Shown here piece by piece: positions 1-7,778 of a stretch of DNA of 64,000 nt; the stretch's first letter is position 1; every line of letters starts with the position of its first letter. This DNA comes from Paracoccaceae bacterium (GTDB lineage Bacteria > Pseudomonadota > Alphaproteobacteria > Rhodobacterales > Rhodobacteraceae), in contig JACONJ010000017.1 of the NCBI GenBank assembly GCA_014323785.1, positions 1-64,000 on the forward strand, in the 5' to 3' direction. The notes under the pieces are model-generated. The model saw only the letters and a list, made by a program, of their open reading frames with translations. It did no database searches and had not been told where the DNA came from. Both the position numbers and the translations under genes were made by a program.

Positions 1-83
1 CGGGCGCAGGAATGTCTTGCTTGCCCGTGGCACGGGGTTGGGTGTAGGGTCAACGGGTCGCCTGAACGCAAAGGGACGTCTTT

Positions 84-1319
84 ATGGCAGATGGGAACGA
101 CACGCACACCGGTACCCCCCCCCACGGCGGCACCGAAACCACGACGGCGGCGGGTGCACCCCACCCGCCCACGGACCCCTATGCCATTCGGCCCCGCCCC
201 CACAATACCCCCCGGCCCCGGCGGCTTGTCATCGCGACGATGAAGGATGAAGGCCCCTACATCCTGGAATGGGTTGCCCATCACCTGAACCTGGGCTTTG
301 ACGGCTTTGTCATCTTCTCCAATGATTGCACCGATGGCACCAACCTGATCCTCAACCAGCTGCACAAGATGCGGATCATCCAGCACTTCGACAACTCCGC
401 CGGACTGTATAGGGGTAGCCCCGAGTGCAATCGTCAGACACGTGCCTACCGTCGCGCCCGCCGCCTGGATGTGGTGCGGCAGGCGGATTGGGTGCTGGTC
501 ATTGATGCGGATGAGTTTCTGAACATCCACGCGGGCGATGGCAGCCTGGATGCCCTGCTGGAGGCGGTCCCGGCGCATACCGATGCGATCTCGGTCAACT
601 GGCGCCACTTTGGGTCCGCCGGGCAACGGAACTTTTACCCTGCCCCGGTCACCCGGCGCTTTACCCGCGCCCAGGATGTGGTGACCTCAACCGAAGTGAA
701 ACGGGCCTTGAAACACAAAACCCTGTTCCGGCCCCGATCCTTTCCTTATGGCTTTAACGCACACAGGCCCGACCATAAAAAGATTGACCTGGCAGACATT
801 ACCTGGATCAATTGCAATTGGCAGCATCCGGAACGTCTGTTGGAGTGGCCTGGGAAGAGGAGTATACCGGGGTTTTACATGTATGGGCTTGCCCAAGTAA
901 ACCATTACGCGGTCAAGTCGCGCAAGGAATATCTTTTGCAACAGGTGCGTGATGACGCGCGTTTCGGGGAACGCGACTTGACTTATTGGAAGCGGCTCGA
1001 TATGAACGCGTGTGAGGATTGCACGATTCGCTCGGGCGATTTAGAGGGTCGCATCGCCGCGCTGTTGCAGGATGCAGACCTGTGCGCCCTGCACAACGCA
1101 AGCCTGTATCAGACAGTGCGCAGGATGAATCACCTGGCGCGAGCACCGTCAAAACAGGGCTTTGTTGAGGGCAGGGTTCTGACCAAGGCCGAAGCCGCCG
1201 CCTTTACCCCGTACTACACCAAAGAAAGACGCAAGGAAATATTGAATAATAAAGAGAAGAGAGCACGCATGAAAAAACAGGCCGCGCAATTGCAACAGAA
1301 AAAAATCAATAACGGCTGA
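84..1319 (+). CDS. glycosyltransferase family 2-like protein
   Basis: Predicted glycosyltransferase of about 411 residues that would transfer a sugar from a nucleotide sugar to a cell-surface or secreted glycan. The first ~45 residues are a Thr/Pro/Gly-rich, probably disordered leader. The fold begins near residue 47 with RLVIATMKDEGPYILEW, followed by GFDGFVIFSNDCTDG, as in GT2/GT92-like enzymes of Rhodobacterales. The metal-binding DxD motif is DAD at residues 141-143, within VLVIDADEFL. The last ~30 residues are Lys/Gln-rich and look like a basic tail. An AAGGGA element lies 8 nt before the ATG. The sulfotransferase gene starts one base after its stop, so the two probably form an operon. 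The donor and acceptor cannot be read from the sequence. Confidence 0.75.
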   Translation: MADGNDTHTGTPPHGGTETTTAAGAPHPPTDPYAIRPRPHNTPRPRRLVIATMKDEGPYILEWVAHHLNLGFDGFVIFSNDCTDGTNLILNQLHKMRIIQHFDNSAGLYRGSPECNRQTRAYRRARRLDVVRQADWVLVIDADEFLNIHAGDGSLDALLEAVPAHTDAISVNWRHFGSAGQRNFYPAPVTRRFTRAQDVVTSTEVKRALKHKTLFRPRSFPYGFNAHRPDHKKIDLADITWINCNWQHPERLLEWPGKRSIPGFYMYGLAQVNHYAVKSRKEYLLQQVRDDARFGERDLTYWKRLDMNACEDCTIRSGDLEGRIAALLQDADLCALHNASLYQTVRRMNHLARAPSKQGFVEGRVLTKAEAAAFTPYYTKERRKEILNNKEKRARMKKQAAQLQQKKINNG

Positions 1320-1320
1320 A

Positions 1321-2301
1321 ATGTTTGAACAGCCCCGCTTTATCGGCATAGGTCAAATGAAAGCCGCAACCGGCTGGCTTTATAGCCACCTCTCAACCCA
1401 TCCTGATGTGTGGATGCCAATTAAGAAAGAGCTTCATTTTTTCAATAGCGGGTTCCATTTCGGATCGACGCGCCGGATGTTTCGGGCATTCCTGATGGAA
1501 CAGGCAGAGGACACATTGTTCGCGGATGAACTGATCTCGTCGTCAAGGCTCTGGCGCAACCAAATCTGCGGCCAGGATCAAACCGAGGCGTTAAAAGACA
1601 GGCTTCAGTGTGACTTCCACTTTTTTTCGCGGGCTTTGCTGTCTGCTGAGGCGATGAATCTTGAGCACAGCTCAAGGGGCAAAACGCCGGACTCGCGCTT
1701 GGTTCAGAGAGACTTTGCGTGGTATTCCAGCCTGTTTCCCGAAGATTGGGGCCTGACTGGTGAAATCACCCCCGCTTATGCAACCCTGGAGCGGGGCGAC
1801 CTCTTGCGCATCAGGCGCACTTTCCCATCCACAAAGTTTATTCTTAATCTAAGGAATCCTGTCTCAAGGGCCATGTCACATTTGAACCATATGCTTCGCA
1901 GCAAAGACGATGGTGCTGATCCTGCGGACAAGGCTGTTCAAATGAGAACGCTTGACACCACCCCCGACATCATCAGGAAATCAAGGGTGACCGGTCTCCG
2001 CACCACATGGTTTGACCTGTTCACCGAGGATCGCCTTTTGGTAAATTTTTTTGATGATATTGTAGCACACCCTGACACCGTCCTGACGAAAGTTGCAGGG
2101 TTTCTTGGCATCGCGCCGGACAGGTTCCAGCAGCCTGCAGATCATAACCCCAAATCGCAATATCAAAAGTTTGACATTCATCCAGAGGTGAAAACCCGAC
2201 TGGAAGAGATATTGCATAAAGAGGTGGTGGAATTCGACACGATACGGAATTCGACACGATACGGGAGGTGGCGCAGACGGGGACGTACTAACGAAACATA
2301 G
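1321..2301 (+). CDS. sulfotransferase family protein, C-terminus shifted by a duplication
   Basis: Sulfotransferase-fold protein of 326 residues, expected to move sulfate from PAPS to a carbohydrate or other acceptor. The 5'-phosphosulfate-binding loop is GQMKAATGWL at residues 11-20. The 3'-phosphate-binding element is FILNLRNPVSRAMSHL, followed by the usual late motifs (VTGLRTTWFDLF, VNFFDDI, FLGI). It starts one base after the glycosyltransferase stop, with no clear ribosome-binding site, suggesting coupling. A 17-bp tandem duplication near the 3' end shifts the frame, so the protein ends in an Arg-rich tail (RWRRRGRTNET). Removing one copy gives the more natural ending EFDTIREVAQTGTY. The catalytic core is upstream and intact, so activity may survive. 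Confidence 0.75.
   Translation: MFEQPRFIGIGQMKAATGWLYSHLSTHPDVWMPIKKELHFFNSGFHFGSTRRMFRAFLMEQAEDTLFADELISSSRLWRNQICGQDQTEALKDRLQCDFHFFSRALLSAEAMNLEHSSRGKTPDSRLVQRDFAWYSSLFPEDWGLTGEITPAYATLERGDLLRIRRTFPSTKFILNLRNPVSRAMSHLNHMLRSKDDGADPADKAVQMRTLDTTPDIIRKSRVTGLRTTWFDLFTEDRLLVNFFDDIVAHPDTVLTKVAGFLGIAPDRFQQPADHNPKSQYQKFDIHPEVKTRLEEILHKEVVEFDTIRNSTRYGRWRRRGRTNET
2231..2264 (+). repeat. 17-bp perfect tandem duplication inside the sulfotransferase gene
   Basis: The 17-bp word AATTCGACACGATACGG occurs twice head to tail, at 2231-2247 and 2248-2264. Because 17 is not a multiple of three, the second copy changes the reading frame of the last ~17 codons. The perfect identity suggests a recent event or an assembly artefact. 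Confidence 0.95.
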
Positions 2302-2323
2302 CGGCCCGGTCAGAATCGCCATT

Positions 2324-3079
2324 TCAGTTCGGCACGGGGATCCTGCCAAAAATCGACGTGCGGCCGCGAACCTCAAGTGCCTTGCGTGACCTGGTGATCC
2401 TGCCATCCTGTGATGCCACGGATACGGGCGGTTCGGTCTTCAACAGCTTTTCCAGCACCACGATAGAGTCGTAAAATCGTACCGCGTTCAGCTCTCGTGC
2501 GATCTCGTGATACGGAAATATCTCATCCTGATCAGTGTACCAGCTGTGCAACTTGTCGACAAGCCGTTTGGCATATTCAATAAAGCTCGCCTCGTTGCGA
2601 AAACCGCCGCCGAAACCGGGCCAATAGCTTGTGTGCGTGTCCTCCACCAGATACAGCCCCTGATCCGAGAGATGGGGCCAGAGGTGTTCAAAACTGGTGA
2701 TCTGCTGGTTCATCATGTGCCCGCCATCATCAATCACCACGTCGAATGGCCCGTGTTTCTGTGCCACGTCCGCCAGGAATGCAGGGTCCGTCTGATCGCC
2801 GATCTCCACGGTTGTGGCGGGTTCGGCGTGATCACGACAAGCGGGATCGATATCAACAAAGGCCAGCCGGGCATTGGGGCCAAAGTACCCTTTCCACATC
2901 GGGATTGACCCACCGCGATAGACGCCGATTTCAAGAAACGAAATGTCCTTACCCCTGAACCGGGCGAGTTCCCGTTCATAGATGGCAAAATAATGCATCC
3001 ACTTAGTGATCATGCGATGGTCGGTGCGTTTGAGATAGTCGGAAAAATAGCTCATGCACGGCCCCCATTCTTTTGACAT
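2324..3079 (-). CDS. class I SAM-dependent methyltransferase
   Basis: Putative small-molecule or sugar O-methyltransferase of about 251 residues. With the start at 3079, the SAM-binding motif I is SFLEIGVYRGG near residues 47-57 and the second strand ends in AFVDIDPA. The conserved DVVIDDGGHMMNQQ lies around residues 113-126 and resembles the metal-binding DDGGH of the CmcI/rhamnosyl O-methyltransferase-like group. An ATG further upstream at 3136 is in frame but has no ribosome-binding site, whereas the ATG at 3079 has AAAGGGG seven bases before it. It converges on the glycosyltransferase and sulfotransferase genes, which suggests a shared role in decorating a surface glycan. Substrate unknown. 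Confidence 0.75.
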   Translation of the reverse strand: MSKEWGPCMSYFSDYLKRTDHRMITKWMHYFAIYERELARFRGKDISFLEIGVYRGGSIPMWKGYFGPNARLAFVDIDPACRDHAEPATTVEIGDQTDPAFLADVAQKHGPFDVVIDDGGHMMNQQITSFEHLWPHLSDQGLYLVEDTHTSYWPGFGGGFRNEASFIEYAKRLVDKLHSWYTDQDEIFPYHEIARELNAVRFYDSIVVLEKLLKTEPPVSVASQDGRITRSRKALEVRGRTSIFGRIPVPN

Positions 3080-3194
3080 GACAAAGCCCCTTTGTTGCAT
3101 GAGTTCTGCTGGTGTCAAGCGGTTTCCGAACGGCATGTGCGTGTGTAATCGAATGCAGTGATGAGGCCATGATTTTGTCCTTCTGCGTATTTTA

Positions 3195-3209
3195 CGCAAG
3201 GAACTTGCG
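3195..3209. promoter_or_regulatory. inverted repeat, possible Lrp-type operator
   Basis: CGCAAG-GAA-CTTGCG is a perfect 6-bp inverted repeat with a 3-bp spacer, in the divergent gap between the methyltransferase start and the lrp/asnC pseudogene. A second TTGCGCAA lies at 3223-3230. The position suits autoregulation by the former Lrp-family gene; this is inference. Confidence 0.4.
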
Positions 3210-3241
3210 CTATTACTGGGTTTTGCGCAAAGGAAATGCAG

Positions 3242-3672
3242 ATGATCGAGCTTGACGATATGGATTGCCGCCTCGTGCGGTTTCTGCAAAGGGACGGGTG
3301 GATGATCAATGCCGCTCTGTCCGGGGGCGGTGGTTCTTCCTCCCCTCGGCCTGTCACCGCTACAGCAACGGCTTGAGCGTGCGTGCGTCATTCGGGGTTA
3401 CGTGTGGCCTTGGTTGATGCCCGCCTGATCCGGACAGGCCGATGAGCTGCTTGGCGCGCTTAAACGGGCCGTAGCCCGGGTGCCCGATGTTCAGGAATGC
3501 CACCTGATGGCCGAAAGTGCGGATCACCCTTTGAAGGTTGCCACCCGCGATACCGAGGATTTCGTGCGCATACACCGCCAGCATCCGGCATCTTTGCCCG
3601 TACGGGGGGGCGCGGATGTAATCAAGTTTCGGCTTGAAGACCGTGGTGAAGACCACGGCTTTGTCAGTCTAA
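3242..3672 (+). pseudogene. lrp/asnC-family transcriptional regulator, multiply frameshifted
   Basis: Remains of an Lrp/AsnC-type regulator of amino-acid genes. The N-terminal helix-turn-helix reads MIELDDMDCRLVRFLQRDGW then MINAALSG in one frame, with AAGGAA before the ATG. After an insertion in the TTCTTCC region it continues as PSACHR in a second frame. It then reads QQRLERACVIRGYV and VALVDARLIR in further frames. From about 3440 it reads DELLGALKRAVARVPDVQEC and HLMAESADHPLKVATRD, which is the ligand-binding RAM domain. It ends SFGLKTVVKTTALSV-stop in yet another frame. At least four frameshifts and a small internal deletion (about 431 bp against ~460 bp expected) exclude a functional product. 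It lies convergent to azlDC; AzlB, an Lrp-type protein, controls azlCD in Bacillus, so it was plausibly the local regulator. Confidence 0.85.
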
Positions 3673-3998
3673 ACCGCGATACGGAGCATCGCGTAAAGCA
3701 CGACCAGGCCCGCGATAATGGCCCATATCGAGTTTCTGGTCAGATATCCGGTCGCCAAGGCTGCGGCGGCGGCGGCCAGGCGCGAGGGGTCGGTTGTGCC
3801 GCCAGTTTCCACTGGCCACGACACCATCGGCGTGATCAGTGCGGGCAGCACCCCCACCGTGGTGTAGCGCAAATGGCGCAGCACGTGGGGCGGTACCGAA
3901 CGGTTGCCAATGAGGCCCAGAAACGAAAACCGTATCAGAAAGGTGCCAATACCCAGAAGGATAATAATAAGCCAAGTCTCGGTGCTGCTGTAGATCAT
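3669..3998 (-). CDS. azlD: AzlD family branched-chain amino acid transport protein
   Basis: Small subunit (109 residues) of the AzlCD-type exporter, a membrane complex linked in other bacteria to branched-chain amino acid export and azaleucine resistance. Three to four hydrophobic segments are visible: TWLIIILLGIGTFLIRFSFL near the N-terminus, a middle LPALITPMVSW region, and IWAIIAGLVVLYAMLRIAV at the end. Its ATG shares one base with the azlC stop (TGATG), so translation is coupled. The 3' end overlaps the last bases of the lrp/asnC pseudogene on the opposite strand. The family is clear; the actual substrate is not. Confidence 0.85.
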   Translation of the reverse strand: MIYSSTETWLIIILLGIGTFLIRFSFLGLIGNRSVPPHVLRHLRYTTVGVLPALITPMVSWPVETGGTTDPSRLAAAAAALATGYLTRNSIWAIIAGLVVLYAMLRIAV

Positions 3999-4702
3999 CA
4001 GGCGGTTTTTGTCTGGCTTTCCACCTTGGCCCCCACGACCATAGCGAGGGCTGCGGCCGGGATCACGCCAAGGTTGAAGGGAAGTGCGGCAAACAGGATC
4101 GCCATTATAACCGCCGTCAGGGCAGCAGCCACATGGGCAACAGTCCTAAGTGCCGGGGCCACAAGCGCGATAAATGCGATGGGTACCGCGAAATCAGGCG
4201 CAAAATCGGGCGGGAGTCGCGCACCCAGAACGGCACCCGCCCATGTCGCCAGATACCACATCGGGCAGATCGGTGTGGCCGTGCCCAGGAAGAAAGCCAC
4301 TTTCTCCGCCAACGGACGGTCCGGCTGCGCTTCATACTCCAGAGCACCCAGAGCATAGGTTTGATCCACATTGAGATAGGCCACCAAAACCCGCTGCCAC
4401 AGCGGTGCCCGACCCAAATGCGAAGCCAGGGCCGCAGAATACATTGCCATGCGCAGATTCACCGCCAAGGACGAGGCCAGGATGATGAAGATCGGTGTGT
4501 TTTCTGTCATCAACTGTAGGGCGACCAGTTGTGACGCACCCGCGATGACCAGAACCGAAAAGCCCATGACTTCGGCCAGATTCAACCCCGCCTCGGTTGC
4601 GAGCACGCCGAACACCCCGCCAAAGGGCACGATCATCAGCAGAAACGGCAAACCGGCACAGACACCTTGCCAATAGGCACTTTGGGGGCTGATACTTGAC
4701 AT
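3998..4702 (-). CDS. azlC: AzlC family ABC-independent amino acid exporter permease
   Basis: Large subunit (234 residues) of the AzlCD exporter. The family signature is at the N-terminus: GLPFLLMIVPFGGVFGVLAT, then VMGFSVLVIAGASQLVALQL, then the NLRMAMYSAALASHLG stretch typical of AzlC. About six to seven membrane segments are visible. It is the first gene of an azlC-azlD operon, coupled by TGATG, and diverges from fdhD with only ~57 bp between the starts. The nearby Lrp-type regulator is a pseudogene, so expression may be constitutive or controlled elsewhere. Confidence 0.9.
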   Translation of the reverse strand: MSSISPQSAYWQGVCAGLPFLLMIVPFGGVFGVLATEAGLNLAEVMGFSVLVIAGASQLVALQLMTENTPIFIILASSLAVNLRMAMYSAALASHLGRAPLWQRVLVAYLNVDQTYALGALEYEAQPDRPLAEKVAFFLGTATPICPMWYLATWAGAVLGARLPPDFAPDFAVPIAFIALVAPALRTVAHVAAALTAVIMAILFAALPFNLGVIPAAALAMVVGAKVESQTKTA

Positions 4703-4710
4703 GAGAAGGC

Positions 4711-4740
4711 TTTACAGTGGCCATCGACCCGTACTATACA
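4711..4740 (+). promoter_or_regulatory. sigma-70-like promoter for fdhD
   Basis: TTTACA (4711-4716) and TATACA (4735-4740) are separated by 18 bp, in the 57-bp gap between divergent azlC and fdhD. This would start transcription a few bases before the fdhD ribosome-binding site, giving a very short leader. Predicted by eye only. Confidence 0.45.
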
Positions 4741-4759
4741 AGGCATCCAGGAGATGCAA

Positions 4760-5647
4760 ATGAGTGTTCCTGATCCGATGGATCACGGCTATATCATTGC
4801 CCCCAACCCTGCCTGTGCAGATTTGTCGCGGCGTGTGCAGGGGGTGGATGAAACGGGTGCAGAGGCTGCGCTTTCGGTAGTTGAGGAACGGCCCCTGACC
4901 ATCTATCTGAACCGCCGCGAAATCGTTACCGCGATGACAATCAGGGATTATCCCGAATACCTCGCGCTTGGGTTTCTGGCCAATCAGCGCATGCTGTGCC
5001 CATCCGATAAGGTGACGGGCATTGATTATGACGCCGAGTCAGAGGTGGTCGTGGTCCGCACGGCCATTGAGACCGACCACGAGGAAAAACTTGCCAGGAA
5101 AACCCGTACCAGTGGCTGCGCTGTCGGCACCGTCTTTGGCGACATGATGGCGGCAATTGAGGGGCACCGCCTGCCGCCCGCGCCGCTTCGGACCAGCTGG
5201 CTTTATGCCCTGTCGCACAAGATCAACCGCACCCCCAGCCTGTATCTGAAGGCTGGCGCGATTCATGGCACGGTGCTGTGCCAAGGGGACCGGCCGCTTG
5301 TCTATATGGAGGATGTCGGACGCCACAACGCCGTCGATAAGATCGCCGGATGGATGCGCGCCGGGGGGGCGGAAGCAGGGGACAAGATTATTTATACCAC
5401 CGGGCGATTGACGTCGGAAATGGTGATCAAAACCGCACTCATGGGTATTCCGATCCTGGCCTCACGCTCGGGCTTCACGGCCTGGGGGGTAGAGATTGCC
5501 AATCAGGTCGGTATGACGCTGATCGGACGGCTGCGGGGAAGGCGGTTCCACTGTCTTTCCGGGAAGGAACGCCTGATCTGCGATGCCGACCCTGCCACCG
5601 TAGCGGAAGATGATCGAAAACACCACCGCAAAGGGGCCGGGGCGTGA
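4760..5647 (+). CDS. fdhD: formate dehydrogenase accessory sulfurtransferase FdhD
   Basis: FdhD (295 residues) passes sulfur from a cysteine desulfurase to the molybdenum cofactor of formate dehydrogenase, in the cytoplasm. Family motifs include LTIYLNRREIVTAMTI, YLALGFLANQRML, the active-site loop TSGCAVGTVFGDM with its cysteine, YMEDVGRHNAVDKI and YTTGRLTSEMVIKTA. AGGAG sits six bases before the ATG at 4760; the ATG two codons earlier would be too close to it. It heads an fdhD-mobA-mobB-X-moeA block, which fits molybdoenzyme maturation. No formate dehydrogenase structural gene is in this window. Confidence 0.93.
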   Translation: MSVPDPMDHGYIIAPNPACADLSRRVQGVDETGAEAALSVVEERPLTIYLNRREIVTAMTIRDYPEYLALGFLANQRMLCPSDKVTGIDYDAESEVVVVRTAIETDHEEKLARKTRTSGCAVGTVFGDMMAAIEGHRLPPAPLRTSWLYALSHKINRTPSLYLKAGAIHGTVLCQGDRPLVYMEDVGRHNAVDKIAGWMRAGGAEAGDKIIYTTGRLTSEMVIKTALMGIPILASRSGFTAWGVEIANQVGMTLIGRLRGRRFHCLSGKERLICDADPATVAEDDRKHHRKGAGA

Positions 5648-5770
5648 CCGAAAGCAAGCATCCTGTTCATGGGCAGGCGCGAGATTGCGGCGTTTGCCCT
5701 CGCCCCCGGAAACCGTAGCCGAAGCGTTTGCCAGAATGCAGCACTGGCATCAGATGGCAGCAGGTGAAGG

Positions 5771-6373
5771 ATGACCGCCGATGGCGTGATCCTTGCGGGT
5801 GGCTTGGCCCGGCGTATGGGCGGTGGCGACAAGGGGCGCAGTCTTTTGGGGGGGCACAGCCTACTTACGCGCGTGATTGAGCGGTTGGCTCCTCAGGTCG
5901 GGGTCATAGCACTAAACGCCAATGGCGACCCGGACCGGTTTTCCGATCTGGGGCTGCCGGTTCTATCCGACAGCGTTGGCAGCTACCTGGGCCCATTGGC
6001 AGGCGTCCTGGCCGGGCTTGACTGGGCGGCGGGGGAAGGGGTAGGCCATATCGTCACCGTTGCGGCAGACACACCTTTTTTCCCGACCGATTTAGCCGAA
6101 CGATTAGTTGCAGCCGCGGGGTTGGGAGGGCTTTGTGTAGCGGCCGCCGAGGCACCTGATGGCAAACCGATCCGTCACCCCACCTTCGGGTTATGGCCCG
6201 TCGCGTTGAGGGACGATCTGCGCACGGCACTGGAAGACGGGGTGCGCAAGGTTGTGCATTGGACAGACAGCCACGGCGCGGCAACGGCAGTCTTCCCTTC
6301 TGATCCGTTCGATCCGTTTTTCAATGTCAACACGCCGGAGGATTTGACCTTGGCAGAGGCGATGCTGCCATGA
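5771..6373 (+). CDS. mobA: molybdenum cofactor guanylyltransferase MobA
   Basis: MobA (200 residues) joins GMP to molybdopterin to make the MGD form of the cofactor needed by DMSO-reductase-family enzymes, including formate dehydrogenase. The nucleotide-binding signature VILAGGLARRMGGGDKG is at residues 6-22, with VAADTPFFPTDL as the metal-binding strand and FNVNTPEDL at the C-terminus, all as in the family. It begins about 120 bp after fdhD with a GGTGAAGG site and overlaps mobB by four bases (ATGA). Confidence 0.93.
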   Translation: MTADGVILAGGLARRMGGGDKGRSLLGGHSLLTRVIERLAPQVGVIALNANGDPDRFSDLGLPVLSDSVGSYLGPLAGVLAGLDWAAGEGVGHIVTVAADTPFFPTDLAERLVAAAGLGGLCVAAAEAPDGKPIRHPTFGLWPVALRDDLRTALEDGVRKVVHWTDSHGAATAVFPSDPFDPFFNVNTPEDLTLAEAMLP

Positions 6374-6861
6374 ATCTCTGGGGGGTCACGGGGTGGAAAG
6401 ATACAGGTAAGACCGGGCTGATGGAGCGCCTGGTGGCCGAGTTCAGTGCGCGGGGGCTGAAGGTCTCAACAATCAAACGCGCGCATCACGGCTTTGATGT
6501 GGACCAGCCGGGCAAGGACAGCCATCGCCACCGTGTCGCCGGCGCACAAGAGGTGCTGCTGTCCTCGGCCAATCGTTGGACCCTGATGGCCGAGTTGCGG
6601 GGCGCGGGGGAACCAGTGCTGGATCATCTTTTGTCCAGGCTTTCACCAGTTGATCTGGTGCTGGCCGAGGGGTTCAAGCGTGATTGTCATCCGAAGATCG
6701 AAACCCATCGATCTGCTGCTGGTCATTCCCTTCTGGCCACCGGGAATCCGACCATCCGCGCTGTTGCCAGCGACAGTGTGCTGACGCTTGATCGCCCGGT
6801 TTTTCACCTTAATGATACAATCGGTATCGCCAATTTCATCGCCACGGAGCTGGGGCTGTGA
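6370..6861 (+). CDS. mobB: molybdopterin-guanine dinucleotide biosynthesis protein MobB
   Basis: MobB (163 residues) is a GTP-binding partner of MobA. The Walker A loop is GWKDTGKTGLMERL near residues 8-21. TIKRAHHGFDVDQPGKDSHR is the strongly conserved second motif, and VDLVLAEGFKRDCHPKIE is the switch-like region. Start and stop codons overlap with mobA upstream (ATGA) and with the next gene downstream (GTGA), so translation is coupled along the operon. Confidence 0.93.
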   Translation: MNLWGVTGWKDTGKTGLMERLVAEFSARGLKVSTIKRAHHGFDVDQPGKDSHRHRVAGAQEVLLSSANRWTLMAELRGAGEPVLDHLLSRLSPVDLVLAEGFKRDCHPKIETHRSAAGHSLLATGNPTIRAVASDSVLTLDRPVFHLNDTIGIANFIATELGL

Positions 6862-7778
6862 GTGGTTTTGACAAGGTCGGCGTCGTGGATTGGTCCGCGG
6901 CCTCGAAATGCTTACCGACCAAGCCATCAAAGGATGCGATCTGGCTGGGCCTGGCACGGGGCGGGGCCGTGGAGCCACCGCACTATTTCCGAAGCCGGGC
7001 GAAAGCAGAGGTACATCTTGTCACCTTGATTGAAGCAGAGGAGAGTGCAGGCCTCCGCCTGCTTTTGGGGTTCTGTTTTCCCTTCGGTTACCCTAAGGGG
7101 GTTGCCAAGGCCCTGACTGACCGTGCCGATCCTTTCGCAGTCTGGGCGTGACTTTTGGCGCGGATCACGGATAATGCCGCGAACCGCAACAACCGCTTCG
7201 ATGTGGTCGCCGAGATGAACCGCATCTTTCCCGGGCTGAGGCCGTTCCGGGGTAAACCAGATCGTGACCGCTGGCCTGATATTCCCTGTCGCAAGGCATG
7301 GATCGCATATTCCGACCCGCCCGAATGGCGACAGTACGATCTGGTGGTCAAGACGTCGTCAAGCTGTTTTCAATTGTGCTTCCCGCCGACCGTTGGATTT
7401 CAGGTTCTAATGGGACTACAGATGCTACACAGGTTGCGGCGAACGCCAGGCGTTGCGGTATGGCCTTTTCAGGGTTCGCCATCAGCCCTGGTTGTGCTGG
7501 CCGAGATTGAGACCGGTCTCGTTGATTCGGCGGTCAATATCCTCCGCGATTTGATCCTCGATGCGGTTCAGGTGGCACGCCTGTTAATGACACTGTCAGG
7601 GTTGCCCAAGGCGGAACTGGTCGCTTGGATGGCCACGCTGCCCGAGTCCGCGCAGGAGGGAGCCTGGGTTCTTGGTACAGGTCAAGACAAAAGGCGGGCG
7701 GAATTGGCACAGGGCGATTTGCCGACGTACATCATCGTGGTAGCCACGCGTTGGATCGCAAAATGCGTGGCACACTGA
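6858..7778 (+). pseudogene. molybdopterin-operon hypothetical (DUF429-like), interrupted by TGA
   Basis: One continuous frame of about 306 codons, broken by a single TGA at 7149-7151. The GTG start overlaps the mobB stop. The gene belongs to a family often found between mobB and moeA in Rhodobacteraceae and sometimes labelled molybdopterin-guanine dinucleotide synthesis protein; it begins KVGVVDWSAAS, resembling RNase H-like DUF429 proteins. The stop falls in FAVWA-stop-LLARITDNAANRNNRF, where relatives usually have Trp, so TGG to TGA is the simplest change. Further damage is visible: the usual GFDFPFGYP is GFCFPFGYP here, and the middle section is poorly conserved. The C-terminus runs into the moeA start. 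A restart at the TTG at 7155 would lack the N-terminal strand. Confidence 0.75.

Noticed and set aside
5648..5770. Possible small gene between fdhD and mobA (VTESKHPVHGQAR... and ...PPETVAEAFARMQHWHQMAA)
   Set aside because: The two plausible pieces are in different frames and too short to identify; it may be a scar but cannot be supported.
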